A DNA stretch of 64,000 nucleotides from positions 1,053,655 through 1,117,654 of the forward strand of contig VYZI01000084.1 in the NCBI GenBank assembly GCA_013397695.1, given 5' to 3'. The notes under the pieces are model-generated. The model had not been told where the DNA came from and ran no database searches. It saw only the letters and a program-made list of their open reading frames with translations. Of the stretch, positions 46,113 through 59,159 are shown in pieces. This DNA is from Centropus unirufus (taxonomy: Eukaryota > Chordata > Aves > Cuculiformes > Centropidae). The position numbers and the translations under genes are program-made. Position 1 is the first letter of the stretch; every line of letters starts with the position of its first letter.

Positions 46113-49100
46113 TCAAAGTCCAGGCATGATGTAAGCGATGTTGTCTAGTGTGTTTGACTGGGAAAAGAAATGAAATATTTTTCAATGTTGTGGTAATGAT
46201 TCAAAATCCTTTAAAAATGACACAGATGACAGTACTATGTAAGTTCACTGGTCTTACAAGATATCATATGAAGAAACAACCAAATCTGCCTAGTCACCAC
46301 CAACACCGCTAGGCTTAATTTCACATTTTTGGACATTTAAGTTAAGCAAACATAAAGGTAGCCTCAGTATTTGTAAGCACCTGAAAAAAATGAAAATGTT
46401 TGAGGCTTCCCTTATGTATCTGCCTCCTTACAAACCCCATACCCTGTATCTTTGAATTTTAAACAAGTCACATCAACCATAGGAAAGACTAGTGACAAAG
46501 GACTCGAGCAAAGTGATCATTGTAGCATACAAAAAAAAATACTTTGTTTTCGCAAGTCCTTTATGAAATTGTATAGAGTAAAAGAAGAAAAATGATCGAA
46601 CACACTGGGTGTCAGGTGGGGAAAAAACAGTTTTCCTTGCAAAATGTAATAGCATTCTGAGAGTAAGAGTCCTTCTTATGCACATAAGAAAACAAGACCC
46701 AGGAGCACGTTATCTGTATGTTCTTCAAATGCAGTATTTCAGTCGGCTCCAGCCCGTGGCTGAAGGCCTTAGGGATATCCCCTTTTAGTTGCTGAAAACA
46801 GAGGAGCCAGATCTGCACCAGTTGTGATCCTGGAATTTAACAATGCCACCTACTGACTGAAAAGATAAACTTCACTCTACAAGCAACACAACCACTGACA
46901 ATTTTACCCGTGTCTTAGAACGCTGTTATGTATCTGGTGGTAAAACTCAGAATAACTTGTTATCAAGTCTGACTACCAGTTTTCAGAGGTGAAGGGTAAA
47001 TATCTTAATTCACCTAAAGCTCCGCTGCTCCTTGTAACAATAAGTTGATCAAGTTTCCAGTACAGGCACCATTAGTCATGTGGTGTCATTGCTCTGAATA
47101 CACTTGGCAAGCAAGAAGGAAAATAAGCATAGGATGTTTTTCCATAGCTTGGGATGGGAACACCCCACTGACTCAGCTTTTGTGTAGACAGGCAGTTAGT
47201 GGGAGCTCACAGCCTAAGCTGTCAACTTGGTTGTTGTTGTTGTTAACAGATCTTTCTCAGAATGACTCAATATTTGGGCTGTCCTTATGACATGCCAATT
47301 CATTTTTGTTGCTCTCTCTGCCAGATTTGTTTTTAATCTCTTAACTTCTGCAGACTATATATTTTTTTTCACCTATGCTCCTCTCCATCTCTGCTTCATT
47401 CGTGTTTCTGGTTGAAGTTTCTGGTTGGTATGACTCCTGATTCCTTTTACACTGCTGCTATCTTAGTCTATGTCCCCATCACGCTACCGAGATGCGACAC
47501 ACTGTTGCTAAATCAGGGCTCAATATTAAGCGTAATTTAAAGTGGAAAAGAACCTGTAGTTATGCAGTTCCTTAAAACAGAGACTATTTTTCTTTCCTTG
47601 GAGAAAGTTACAGCCACATGTAAAAGGCTGTACTCATCCACATTAGGAATCTTGAGATCACAAGTTATTTTATATGCTACTAAAGGAGAAAGAGACCTTG
47701 TAACACAAAGTAGCCAGAATGTGCCTTGTATTTTTATGGAAAACTACAACTTTGTGAAGTACTGGTATGTGTATGGGCAGTTTGATTTGTTTCAGATGGA
47801 TTCATTCTGTCATTAAAACAGGACCTATGCACACGGCAATCAATGTTACAAAAATAAGGTCAGTTGCCACTGGGAGCAAAAAGGTTGCCAAATATTGGAC
47901 CACAGTAACATCTTAAAGCATTTCAAGAAATATTCTTCTATACAAATGTACAACCAAAACAATTTTCTTATTGCACTGAAATCATAATTATATCATATGA
48001 CTGATTCATCAAAAAAACTCCTGCTGGACTCTACTGAAATTAGCAGTGCTAGAACGGAAATAAACTCAAGGAACTCACCAAAACGTGCTTAGGGCAGCCA
48101 TTCAGCTCTGGCAGTTGTGTGGTCAGACATGTTAATGGGCCCAAAGCACAGATGATTGAATCTAGAAGTACAGACAAACTTCCTGAAACAGCCACCATTC
48201 CCTTGAAGTCAGGAAAGAAAAAAAATGCATAGGGATAAGTAGTAGAAACTAGAAGTCTCACAACTGTATTGATTCTCATGCAGATACAGTTTCTTGACTC
48301 TTGAGCTCCACTTTTATTATTTACACAGTAACGAAACTGCGCCACTGGGTGCACCTAGAGACTGATGGCCCAGAAAAATTAAGAATTCAATAGGTAACAC
48401 AATGGTGTAGGAATAAAGTAACAGAAATAGGGAAAACTAGAAAAGGTCAGAAAGTTGTCAGTTGCATAGAATACTTAATTCCACAATTTTGTGTAAAATA
48501 ATTTCTTTTCAATTTCATACCATCTATTTTGTTAACACCATGAGTCCTAAAAACAATAGCTGTGTTATTATCGAAATCTACAGAAATGCTAAGTCTGCAA
48601 CAAATGCTTTAGTCATCTTCTTTACCTTCAGGAAAGGGAATTGGCGTGCCTTTCTGTGAAGGGGGAAATTTTATTCTGGCTGTTCCTGTGAAGAATGACT
48701 TCAACTGGTCATACCAGAAACAAAATGCAAGAACACTTATTTTACTGCTGATAAAACAACAAGCACAGTGGGATGAGACAACCATGCTAGCCCTAAAATT
48801 CAGGGATATTTTTAGCCCCAAATATAGGATCTCCATACAGGCTGGGCTGAGTTCTGAAAGTGTGCGTGTGAGTGCGTGCCCATTAAAATATGACTTCTTC
48901 TACTTTACCAGGTAAGTTGAGACAATAGTAGCTCCTACCCAAAGCACTGGCAATAAGATACTGCCAGGAAACAACAGGACATGCAAAAAACACCTCAGTA
49001 AAAGCTAATTTTTTTTAGCAAGCCTTGAGAAAGTAACAGAAACTGCAACACAGAGACTGGGCAAGATAGCAAGGGAGTACCAAGTTCAAGGTGAACAGAT

Positions 49101-52100
49101 AGTAAGAAGACCTGAAGAGTCCATTAAGAATTGCATTCAAGGACCTAGAGCTGCGGAGGACCTGCCTTTAATGCCTACCATTTACTGAGAAACAAAGCTT
49201 TTTATTTCACTGAAGTATACATCCAAGAAACACAACATGCCATCTCCAACTTCTCTTCCTAACCGAAACACATTGGCTAAACGTTTTAGTGAAATAAAAC
49301 AATCATCTCCCGCAATCACGTGTGTAGGTTACATGACATCACTGTGAGGTCACTAATTACAGACTCACCTCTGTTTCCTGCAGTCTGTGTCCAATGAGGC
49401 TCAGAGATTCACCCAGCAACTGTAAGTGTGCGGCTACATCAATAGGATCTGTCTCAGGGACTTTGGCTGGTGAAGAAGGCACCACCACGGTGCTGGTGGG
49501 AGATTTCTTATGAGGGGAAACCACTCCTGTTGGAGAAGCTGAAAACACACAAATTAAAATCCCATATTCTCTTCCTTCATTATTTTACTTACAAGCTTAT
49601 TTATTTAGAAAGTTCAAATCCTAAAGGCCTGAGATGCTTAAATTGTTCTGTGGAGCTGGTCCTGTGGTTTCTGGAGTCAAAACCTTCCTTCTATGTGTAA
49701 AAAGCATCTACCTCAGCTTACTGCAATTTGGGAGATTATACCATTCTACAAATTAGAGGAGGAAACCTTTTTGAAAAAATGCTGTCATGATCCTTGCTCT
49801 CACAGAAAAATTGTTTTTGAGTAATACGATGATTTAAATGTCAAGCCTTGTGAGAAAGCTGGTAGAGGTGTGAAGGAGGAAAGGACCTTTGTTCCTGTGC
49901 CACAGACAACACTACAGTTCTTGTCCGAGAAAAAAGATGAGAGCAAATAAAGTGCAACAATTACCTTTTATTTTTGGTGCACCATCTGAAAATGATGCCT
50001 TTCTCTTCACAGTGGTGGCCTCTGCTTTATTCTGCTTGTGTTGGAGATACTGAGCTTTCTGTTTCCAGGTCTGCAGTTACCATGTCATGAAAGAAAGATT
50101 CATAGCATTAGCCAGATCTGTTACTGGATGCTAGGGCCTGGAGGCAGAACGACGTCATGTAGCTAACTGACGAAGCAATAGCATGGGAAGAAACGGATGC
50201 TTTTATGATTGCAAGTGCAAAGTTTCCATACCTTTCATCTTTATGTACTTTGGGGACACAAGTAGAGTTTTTCAAGGTATGGTGGCAAAGCTGCCAGCAT
50301 GTTCTGACGTAAAGACCTATTTTACAGAAAGCATTTTAGAAAAACATCTCACAAACACTCACCAGTTTATCTTTCTCGGGAAGCTGCTTCCACACTTCTG
50401 CCAGTTTTTTACTTAGCTCTCCAAAATCTGGCAGAAAGAAAGCAGAAAAATGTTGAAAACAAATGAAATAATAAAATAATGAAGAGAACATATGAAATTT
50501 ACTGGCTCATGCTTACACATTTAGGAAGCAAACCATTCCACAACTAGAATTCTCTACATTGTCCTGCTAATAATTGCCACTGTGCATTCCCATTACGATT
50601 TAAAATAGAAAAAAGCTGATAGCAGGAATATAAAATCACATATGTATATAAAGGAAAAGTGATACAATGAAGACAGCTCTTGAAGTAAAGAAAGAGTGAT
50701 TTCTTTATCAAGATTCATAGTTAAAATGTAATGAAATAAAATAATGAGATCCACTCTTGTCACCTCTTACTCAAAGAAAATTGGCATTCTTTTAATTCTG
50801 TCAAGGTGAAAAGACTGGTATGAAACAGAGATGATATGTTCTTCTAATTAATATGTCCAGTGTACAGTCAAGAGAGAAGAAGGCTGGATTATTCTCTCAC
50901 CTATTCCAGGGTGCTCAGACACAATATTTGTACGATATTCCTTACAAAACACTTGATAGGCAGACATGTTTTTCTTCTTTGGCTAGTCAGAAGAAGAAAA
51001 GGAAACAAAGATTTTTAATTATAATGAGAACTATTCAAATTTAATAAGAATTTGGCATTTTTTGAAGACTTAAAGAGAGATGTGGTGTGCAGATCAGGAA
51101 CCTAAAAAAGCAGTGTTTAACCTGTTCTGGCTGAATTGGGTGTTTATGAAAGCACAGGAACAAGCCAGAACCAGTCTTGGTACAAAGCTTAACTTGCAAT
51201 GATCCTATCAATGCATTTCATTCATACGTTACAACAACGTGCTGTTCTAAAACCAGGACCAACATAGAACTCTATCTCTATTTTAAAGCACACAATAATA
51301 AAAAAACACCTGTCATACTATTCACAGTACCTATCATGGAACTGTCAAAGCAATTCAGTCCTCACCATAAAGCTTTGTTCCATTCCTTGGATTCTTACAA
51401 AACACTTTAAATTGGCAGGAAAATACACAGCATAAGTACACTGACAGCAGAGGCGTAAGCAGTTGCTGAGATATGATCAGATAAAATTTACCAAAGAGAA
51501 CAGAATAATGGCTAAACAAATTTGGGCTATATCTGTCCATTTCCTGACACAAGGCAAGCGTTGTCTATCTGAAACTGTTTTTCCCCCATTTAGATACTTA
51601 CACAGGCACAGTTCTATCACCTGTAAACTCTTATTTTTATACATTAAACATGGAAATCTGAATTTACAAGTACAGGACAAAGCTAGGAATGTGGTAGAAT
51701 CAGAGTTTCATTTGAATACAGGAGTAAATGGGTAAATATTCTCCCATTGTTGGTTGGAGCTCAATTTCCTTTTACCAGAACTGTGATGATGGATTAGATG
51801 GCTAGTCCAAAAGTCTGCCTGGCAATAGTTAGAACTCGTTACCTTACAACATGATGCAGTTGTGCTTGGTACATAACTTGTACTATGCAAATAAAGTATA
51901 ACGTTTTCAAAGAAGCTCAAAGACCACCTGTGCCACAATACCAGAATAAAACATATTCCTTTGGCTACAAAAAGAAATCACAGTGGCTGACATATCTTTA
52001 CAAACATGCTTCAGTGAAACCATTGATCCTGGTGTTAGTGATCCTTCTGTTTCCAACTTAAGGTGCCTTTGTAATGGACTGACTAATTCACCATTACCCA

Positions 52101-55100
52101 TCACTCACTTTCTATTTTCCCTCCAATTTTTCCTTACTTTTTCTCTTTCTCTTTCCTTTTCTCTTTCTCTTTCTTTTTCTTTTTCTCTTTCTCTTTCCTT
52201 CTCTTTTTCTCTTTCCTTCTCCTTTTCTCTTTCCTTCTCCTTTTCTCTTTCTTTTTCTTTTTCTCTCTCCTTCTCTTTTTCTCTCTCCTTCTCTTTTTCT
52301 CTCTCCTTTTCCTTTTCTCTTTCCTTCTCCTTTTCTCTTTCCTTCTCCTTTTCCCATTTCTCAGCTTTGTCCTTCTCCTTGTCTTCCCTTTTCCTCCTCT
52401 TCTCACCCTGACCATCTGAGTGAGAAACAGCCAGAAGAGGTGGAGGAAGAGCATAGGGGGTACTGGGAGGAGGTGGTGGTGACACAGTCACTTCTGCTAC
52501 TGCCACAGGACCATGCCCAGAACTCTTTTTAGACTTAGAGTGCTTCTTCTCTCTGTGTTTCTCCTTGTCTTTTTTCTTCTTACTTTTTTTTGACTTCTTC
52601 TTCTTCTTGAATTCCCGGTAGGAGTCATCAATCACAAGCTCTCCAGCCTCCAACTCCCCACCAGAAGAGGAACCTGATTCTGGCGGTGCCTCCACACCTG
52701 AAATCTCATACTCACTCCCATGGCCTTCTGAAAAATGGGAGGTATCAGCACCAAAATTCTCAGAAGATGGATGTTGGTCTGGAGGTGGTTTGTGCTTCTT
52801 CCGGGATGACTTCAGGAAGCTCTGCAGTTCATGACCCAGCAGGAATGAGCCTTGGTCATCTCGAGCAGATTTTTTTGAAGATTTCTTTGCAGCTGCTGGT
52901 GTTGAGGAATCATCATCTGCTGCACTACTTTTCTCTTTCGGTGAAAGAATGAGCTTCATCTTCAAACCATCAGGTTCACGAAGAGTAAGTGTCTCTGTGT
53001 TCACATAGAGAGGTTTCATTTTTTTAGATTTGTGGAAGCTGCCATCAACCACTGAGTGCTCCCCACTGCTCCCACTCAGCTTCTTCTTGTGGTGATCCTT
53101 TTTGCTTTCAGAATGGCCAGAGGAAGAATAAGATGATTTTTCAGAGGTCTTCTTTGAAGACTTTGAGCTTGTGGCCAAAGGTGAGGTGATATCCTTGAGT
53201 ACATCCATGGTTGTATCAGCTGATGATGGACTAGAAACTGCTTTTTTCTTCTTCTTTGATGGTAGATCCAAAGGCGAAACACCTGAAAAAAGATGAAGAG
53301 CAATGTGTATCAAGATGACTCCCTTAGAGACAGAATTACACTAGCGCTAAGAGGTGCAACAGGAATCCTGCAAGACATGTTTAGCGCTAACATTTACATC
53401 CTGGCTTAAACAGATCTCTGAAGCTTGTAGCCAACTCAGCACAGCATTACTGATACAATTCAGGAGCTGTCAAATTATTTGAACTGGTCCAATAATCTAA
53501 GGCAGCAGGACAGAGAAGGAAAGTTCTTGGAAGTTCTGTGAAACCCTGTATTTTGTTGTGAAAGAATGTATTTTAATGAAAACGTATCTTACTGAGCCTG
53601 AAATTACATCACAAGTGTTAGGTTTTCATGCCATATTAGCCAAGGTGAGATCAATGAATTGATGACAAAACCTTTTTCATTCTAAAGCAGATTTTAACAA
53701 AATTTCAGATTGGCTTTCTTTTTGGGCCAAAAATAAATTTTAAAGCTGTTAAGCTTTTGTGAGCAGAATTGTCATTTTTCTAGCCAATGTATTAATTGTG
53801 AGAATAACGTTTCTGTATTTAAAATGAACCCAAAAGCAACCCTGATGCACTCTATTTTTATAAATTCAGAAAAAGTAATATTACCTAGAAGTAAAATTAC
53901 AGTTAGTAATGCAAAAGGGAGAAAACCAAATGCAAATGCCAAAAGGGAAGGCATGAGTTAGAAAATGACAACTTGTAAATGAAAAGGGCATGGACAATTT
54001 CTTCCTCCAACAATGGTGACTGGTTAAGTTAGACTTTGAAAATATCACTCCCTAATTTTTTGCTGTCTGGTGCTGATCAGCCTCAGGTTTCTGATTACTT
54101 GTAAAACTGGTACTCCACCCCCTTAAAATGCTAACCACAAAGGTGAATGACACTGGTTTAACAGCATCCATCCCTCAAGTCATCATCTGTTAGCCCCTTC
54201 CCCTGCCTGATTGCTTCTTTACCTCTGTAGCAGAACTCATCGGAGGAATGCTTTCTCTTCTTTTTGTGAGGTTCCGTCCCAGGATACAGCTCACTGTCCT
54301 AGAATGAGAAGAAAAAAGTTGTTGACAAACAAGAGGGAAATAATGTGAGATTCACATGGACTATTGACGTAGATAATAATTTGCAGGAGATATCAAGAGT
54401 TATTTGTACTACTGTAGCATCAAGGAACCCAAGGTATGAACCAGGATCATTATTCTAGGTGCTGAAAAAAAGCAAAGGAAACATTCTCTCCAAGAGCCCA
54501 CAGTGTAGGTTTTCGGGTAAAAGACAAAAAAAGTATGGTACAGATAGGTGGAAGAATACAAAAAAAATGGTATTAGACAGGACTGGTCTCACATGAACCA
54601 TGTAACCAGCATCAAGCTTTCCGAAGGCACTGCAGCCCAACAGGCTATAAGAAAATTGAAAAACAGATCTCTACAGGGAGCTCCCGCTAAGTGAGAGGAG
54701 CAAGATATGAGAAAACTTGAAAAAGCACATTTGAAAGTGCTACAAAATGGGCAATAAGCCAGCAACTGGAGATCAGCTAAGCTGATAAAGGACAGATATC
54801 TATCTCTTAATAAAGTTAAGAAATAACTAATCACACATAGGCTGTCAAACCTTGAAAATGGAGGTGAGCAGTTTGTGTTTAATATGTTGAAGATAAGTGA
54901 AAGGAGTTACAGAGAGGTGACAATTAAAATGATAGGCCAAAAATTGATCTTTATATGTCACGTCACTCAAATATTACTTGTCTCTTGACCAGTTTATGGT
55001 CTGAAAATGAAGGTCCTCCACAGATGTCCAACTGCACAGTAAAAGAAGATTTTCATTTTACACTAGAACTTCTTTTCCAGATTGAAAAAAATAAATTACA

Positions 55101-56358
55101 AGAAAGTCACCTTTGAGCTAACAAAGGAAACTTTAGCTCAAAGAGGAAAGTTCTGAAGAAAATTAAGTCTCACTGCATGATTTCAGAGTTAAGGCCCCAA
55201 ACAGGTGAACAGGGCAAGTTCATACCTCTGAAGAGCTATCGTTTCAGTCTGTCTGCAGAATCAGGAAGATAACAGCACATCAGTTAATATATTTATCCTT
55301 TGATGTCTATTTATACAACCATAAACCCTAATTTCTTTTTTTCTATGTGAAAAGTTATTTATACTATCATAGGACTTGCAAGGCTCTACACCAAGGCTAG
55401 GATAGCATCCTACTATCCTATTTTATGAGATCAGAAAAACTAGTATCAGTTATAATTGGGACCAACCCTCTCCTTCCCCCCAGAAAAATTACTGAACAAA
55501 ACAAGACACAATAGGCTACTCTTGCTGTCTTCTGTATGCATTTCTATAAAAAAAAGAATAAGAAACCCATCCATCCATTCTGTCCCTAGCTTTACACATA
55601 TCCTTACATCCTCAACCTTTTCTTCGAGCGCTTCCCAACCTGTGTTGCTACCTCGTCCTCCTCTTGCAGCAGATCCCTGTAAGAGCGCTTTTTCTCTCGC
55701 TGTATTCTGCCACTTGCCAGCTCCACGCTGTCAATGCTTCTGTCGCTCTCTAGGAACGCTAACATTTATGTGAAATGGGAAGAAAAAGAAGAAATTAAAT
55801 ACCCCGTTAGTGAATGATAGACAAGTGGACTATGCAGAAAATAAGATAACAGTGGACATAGGCAGAGTGATGCACAAATTCCAATAAGCACAGAGGCCTA
55901 AAAGATAACAACCTGTACCCTCAGACCAGAGGGATGGTGCTCAGCTCTCTAATGCTGTAACACAATCACTCAAGATTTCATTTCTAACCCCTTTATATTT
56001 TTCCTAAAAACAATTGGACCTAGAAATGTAACCATGATTAAATATATTCTTATCCCTGTCTCCAATTCTATTGACCTGGCAGGGAGCAGAAAGGCTGCAG
56101 TGGCCAGAGTTTCTCAAGTTTTAATCCCAGTACCTTACACCTGGAAGTCAAGGGTTTGGGATCCTCCAGTAACTTGGCCAGTTTAAATTAAAGGGCTCCA
56201 CAGCACAGCAGCTTCCTTTCCCACCTCGACTGCATGGCCTGACAAGGGCTGCAGAGGTTATCCTCTTTTTTTTTGTTTGTTTTGTTTGTTTTTGGCAACT
56301 ACCTCTGAGATTATGAAGCAGTCATACCTTCTTTCTTCCTGGAGTCATCATAAGCCAT
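46113..56358 (-). CDS. HMGXB4: HMG-box containing protein 4, ten coding exons, ~659 aa
   Basis: Coding exons (minus strand): 56358-56328, 55749-55608, 54293-54223 (start uncertain, see finding), 53282-52138, 50982-50901, 50427-50363, 50070-49965, 49538-49369, 48201-48079, 46157-46113. The total is 1980 nt. The start is MAYDDSRKKE (human MAYDDSVKKE) and the end DNIAYIMPGL. Order along the protein: an acidic/basic N-terminus (REKKRSYRDLLQEED); a Ser/Lys-rich middle with KPLYVNTETLTLREPDGLKM; LEAGELVIDDSYREFKKKKK; an expanded Glu/Lys/Arg repeat; the HMG box across exons 5-7 (KKKNMSAYQVFCKEYR, GELSKKLAEVWKQLPEKDKL, TWKQKAQYLQHKQNK); and a hydrophobic helical C-terminus (DVAAHLQLLGESLSLIGHRL). HMGXB4 (HMG2L1) is a nuclear DNA-binding protein reported as a negative regulator of Wnt signalling. 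The human protein is 601 aa; most of the extra length is the repeat. Confidence 0.95.
52134..52372 (-). repeat. HMGXB4: In-frame coding minisatellite: Glu/Lys/Arg repeat in HMGXB4
   Basis: A CT-rich tandem array on the plus strand, built of roughly 18-bp units (GAGAAGGAGAAAGAGAAA-like on the coding strand), encodes repeated EKEKER units, about 70 residues long, directly before the exon-end Glu-Lys and the HMG box. Human HMGXB4 has only a short stretch here (KEEKDKERERGEKPKKK). Units near the 3' end become EREREK, a sign of unit mutation and slippage. The array has no frame-breaking unit, so length changes are in multiples of codons. Confidence 0.88.
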
Positions 56359-56433
56359 GGCGGTCCGGCAGGAGCCTGAGAATGTGTCGCCACGTCTGGG
56401 CTCCTTCCCCCGTTCCCATCTACAGGAAAAGGT
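56328..56433 (-). other. HMGXB4: HMGXB4 exon 2: end of 5' UTR, start codon, first 10 codons
   Basis: Acceptor TTTCTCAG precedes 56433; donor AAGAAG|GTATGA follows 56328. The exon carries 75 nt of 5' UTR and the start codon at 56358 (GACCGCCATGGC, a strong Kozak context). It also contains an overlapping upstream ORF (56419-56348). Confidence 0.8.
56348..56419 (-). promoter_or_regulatory. Overlapping upstream ORF in the HMGXB4 leader
   Basis: ATG at 56419 (GTAGATGGG, purine at -3 and G at +4) opens a 23-codon frame that ends with TGA at 56350-56348, eleven bases inside the main coding region in another frame. Ribosomes that use it would bypass the main start, so it may lower HMGXB4 translation. 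This is read directly from the sequence; the effect is inference. Confidence 0.55.
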
Positions 56434-57875
56434 CTGAGAAACAGAGAATGAAAATAACCCTCCCATAACGAAGAATCGTGACATGAAATAGGAAACTTCC
56501 GCTGAACCAAGTGAAGATTCTCTGGAAGACAGTGGGAAAAGAGTCCAACTTCTGGTTGGTTCTTGCTCACCCTTCAGTCCTGACAGAAATTTTTTCTAAA
56601 ATAAACTAGAGGTTGTTCTTCTATTATTTCAGAGAAATAAAAGACCACCTCTTCCTTATAAAATTTTCAAATCACTTAAATAATTTATTTACAGAAATGG
56701 AAAAGAGTGAGAAGACAGCTGAGTGTGATTTTCGTGACACGCCAAACTGCATCCAAATTTCTGTCAAAGCCATTTTTTTGTCTGGAGCTACAGTGGCAAA
56801 GAGTGGGATATTTGGGGAGAGACTGCAAACCCTTGAATCTCAGATGAGGAAAAGAAGGAACCAGGTAGGAACCGCTATGCTACAAAAGGATTATTTAAAA
56901 TGTTTTTAACTAAATATTGCACATTTTGTAGTAAAGATGTACACTCTTCTGACATGTTTCCCAACTCAACCACTGCAGCCATTCTGAATGCCAGCCTGGA
57001 AGAGGGAATGGAAGCAAGCACTCCTTTTCATTAGGGCTTCCACAGCATCCCAACCCCTGTCAGCCCCCAAGTTTCAGGCCTCCTCTAATAGAATAATTTC
57101 GTTCAATTGTTTCTAGCATATAGCAGGATAGTGCTCTTACAGAATAGCTGCATTCTGGTTCTCTCAGAAGAAACAGCTTTCGTTCTTCATCGGGCAACCA
57201 GTTTAACATGAAAAGATTGACCTTCTCATAAGGGATTAAACAAACTGTGCCGCAGTAATTTCGTGTATTTGTGTGTGTCAGGAAGCACAAATTGCTAAGT
57301 GACCAATCGTTAAGATCATGCAGCTCGTTCATTGTAGCTGACACAGGAATCTTGCCACACTGAAGCTACATCCGAATACTGTAACAGCAGGGAACTTGTG
57401 CTTGTACATCCCTGCATCTACTTCAGTTTCCTAAATAATTGGTTGAGGTGGAGAACGTACAACATAGTAATCCATGATGGTTTCTTAAGTGAAACCACAT
57501 AGTCCTATCGAGCTTGCAAGTATATACAAGATGTTTCTGCTTAAATTCATATGGATACATGTTATTTCTTCAGGTTTTGGGAAACCATTTCATTTGCCAC
57601 AAAATGTTTCAAGTCAGTATTCTGACCGCTATACATTGTTGGTAGCAAGCACAACATTTTGTAGGCAGAATTTCTGTATATACACAATAGCATTGCACTT
57701 TGCAATAAAAAGGGCATCTTGCCATTTGTGAGCCCACCTTCTTGAATACTTAGCTGGAGTTCAGCAGGGGCACATGCATCACTAAAGCCTTGTGTTCAAG
57801 AGGACAGGGTCTAGTTGAGACACTGCTCAGCAAAACAAAACTGAAGACCGTCATTCATGAACAGATGACTTGGAG

Positions 57876-58530
57876 GGTCATAAAATGGTCTGGGTTGGAA
57901 GGGACCTTAAAGATCATTCAGTTCAAAGTCCACTGTCAAAGGCAGGGACACTTCACAGCAGATCAGGCTGCTCAAAGCCCAATCCAACTTGGTCTTGAAA
58001 ACTTCCAAGGAGGGGGTTTCCATAATTTCCCTGGGCAAATTGTTCCAGTGCCTCACCACCTTCATTGTGAAGAATTTCTTTCTAATGTCTAGTCTAAATC
58101 TACCCCCCTCCAATCTGTAGCCATCCCCCCTGGTTGTATCATTACATGCCCTTGTAAAAAGTCCCTCTCCAGCTTTCCTGTAGGCTCCCTTCAGGTACTG
58201 AAAGGCTGCTATGAGGTCTACTTGGAGCCTTCTCTTCTCCAGGCTGAAGAAACACAAGTCTCTTAGCCTGTTGACATAGCAGAGGTGCTTCAAGTCTCTG
58301 ATAATTTTTTTGGTCTCCTCTGGACCCATTCTGACAGTTCTATATCCTTATGTTGGGGATTCCAGAACTGCACACAGAACTCCAGGTGGGGTTTCATGAG
58401 TGGAGCAGAGGGGAAGAAACACCTCCCTCAACCTGCAGGCTATGCTTCTGTTGATGCTGCCCAGGATATGGTTGGCCTTCTGCACCGCAAGCACACATTG
58501 CCAGCTTGTGTTGAGTTTCTGGGATTTGTA
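57876..58530 (-). mobile_element. CR1 LINE 3' portion (antisense orientation)
   Basis: On the plus strand it begins with the inverted 3' UTR (TGGGTTGGAAGGGACCTTAA) and continues into the inverted ORF2 end. The minus strand encodes phrases such as KKIIRDLKHLCYVNRLRDLC and FFSLEKRRLQVDLIAAFQYL. Further right the match continues with the typical CR1 segment AACTCCAGGTGGGGTTTCAT. It lies in HMGXB4 intron 1 and is 5'-truncated. Confidence 0.9.
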
Positions 58531-58879
58531 ACTACACGCACACCTTTAATTCTCTTTTGAAATCTTCTCTATTTGGTGGCTATGAAGATTAGTAGATAAG
58601 GCTAACAGGGGTTTACAGCCCCAACCTCTAACACTACAAATGCAAAACATATCCTTAGCCAGACTCATCCTGTAAATCCTAATTAGGTGTCCCTGCTTCG
58701 AATTCTTCAATTTCAGCAGTAATCACACAGGTTCAGTGGAAAACCTCACTCTTCATTTCTTCCACTCCTTAGCACAAACGCTGGCGGGAACAAGGCCAAG
58801 CATTACATGCTTGCAGGAATCCTGGTCTCCACAGGGACCCCCACACCTCAGTCCCCCAAGAGGCTGCACACCCCAGCGG

Positions 58880-59158
58880 CGAGAGGGGTTCCCTAGGTTT
58901 AGGGAATGGCAGGAAAATGAGCCGGAGGAGGTTTAGGCTGGATGTAAGGGAAAGGTTCTTCACTCAGAGGATGGTGGAGCACTGGAATATCCCCCCACGG
59001 AAGCAGCCATGGAGCCAAGCCTGACAACGTTCAAGAAGGGCTTGGATAAGGCCCTCAGGCACAGGGCGTGAGTGTTGGGATTCTCCTGTGCAGGGAGCGG
59101 AGCTGGACTCGGTGATCCTTGTGGGTCCCTTCCAATTCGGGCCATCCTGCCATTCCGT
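58880..59158 (+). mobile_element. CR1 LINE 3' end (different subfamily)
   Basis: GGAGGTTTAGGCTGGATGTA, then AAGGTTCTTCACTCAGAGGA, CTGGAATATCCCCCCACGG and CGGTGATCCTTGTGGGTCCC. It ends in TTCGGGCCATCCTGCCATTC. This is a CR1 3' UTR of another subfamily than the ATTCTATG copies. It stops directly at the left edge of the HMGXB4 CpG island. Confidence 0.85.
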
Positions 59159-59159
59159 T

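Noticed and set aside
51983..52411. Plus-strand Ser/Leu/Phe repeat frame of 142 codons
   Set aside because: This is the antisense shadow of the HMGXB4 Glu/Lys/Arg coding repeat.
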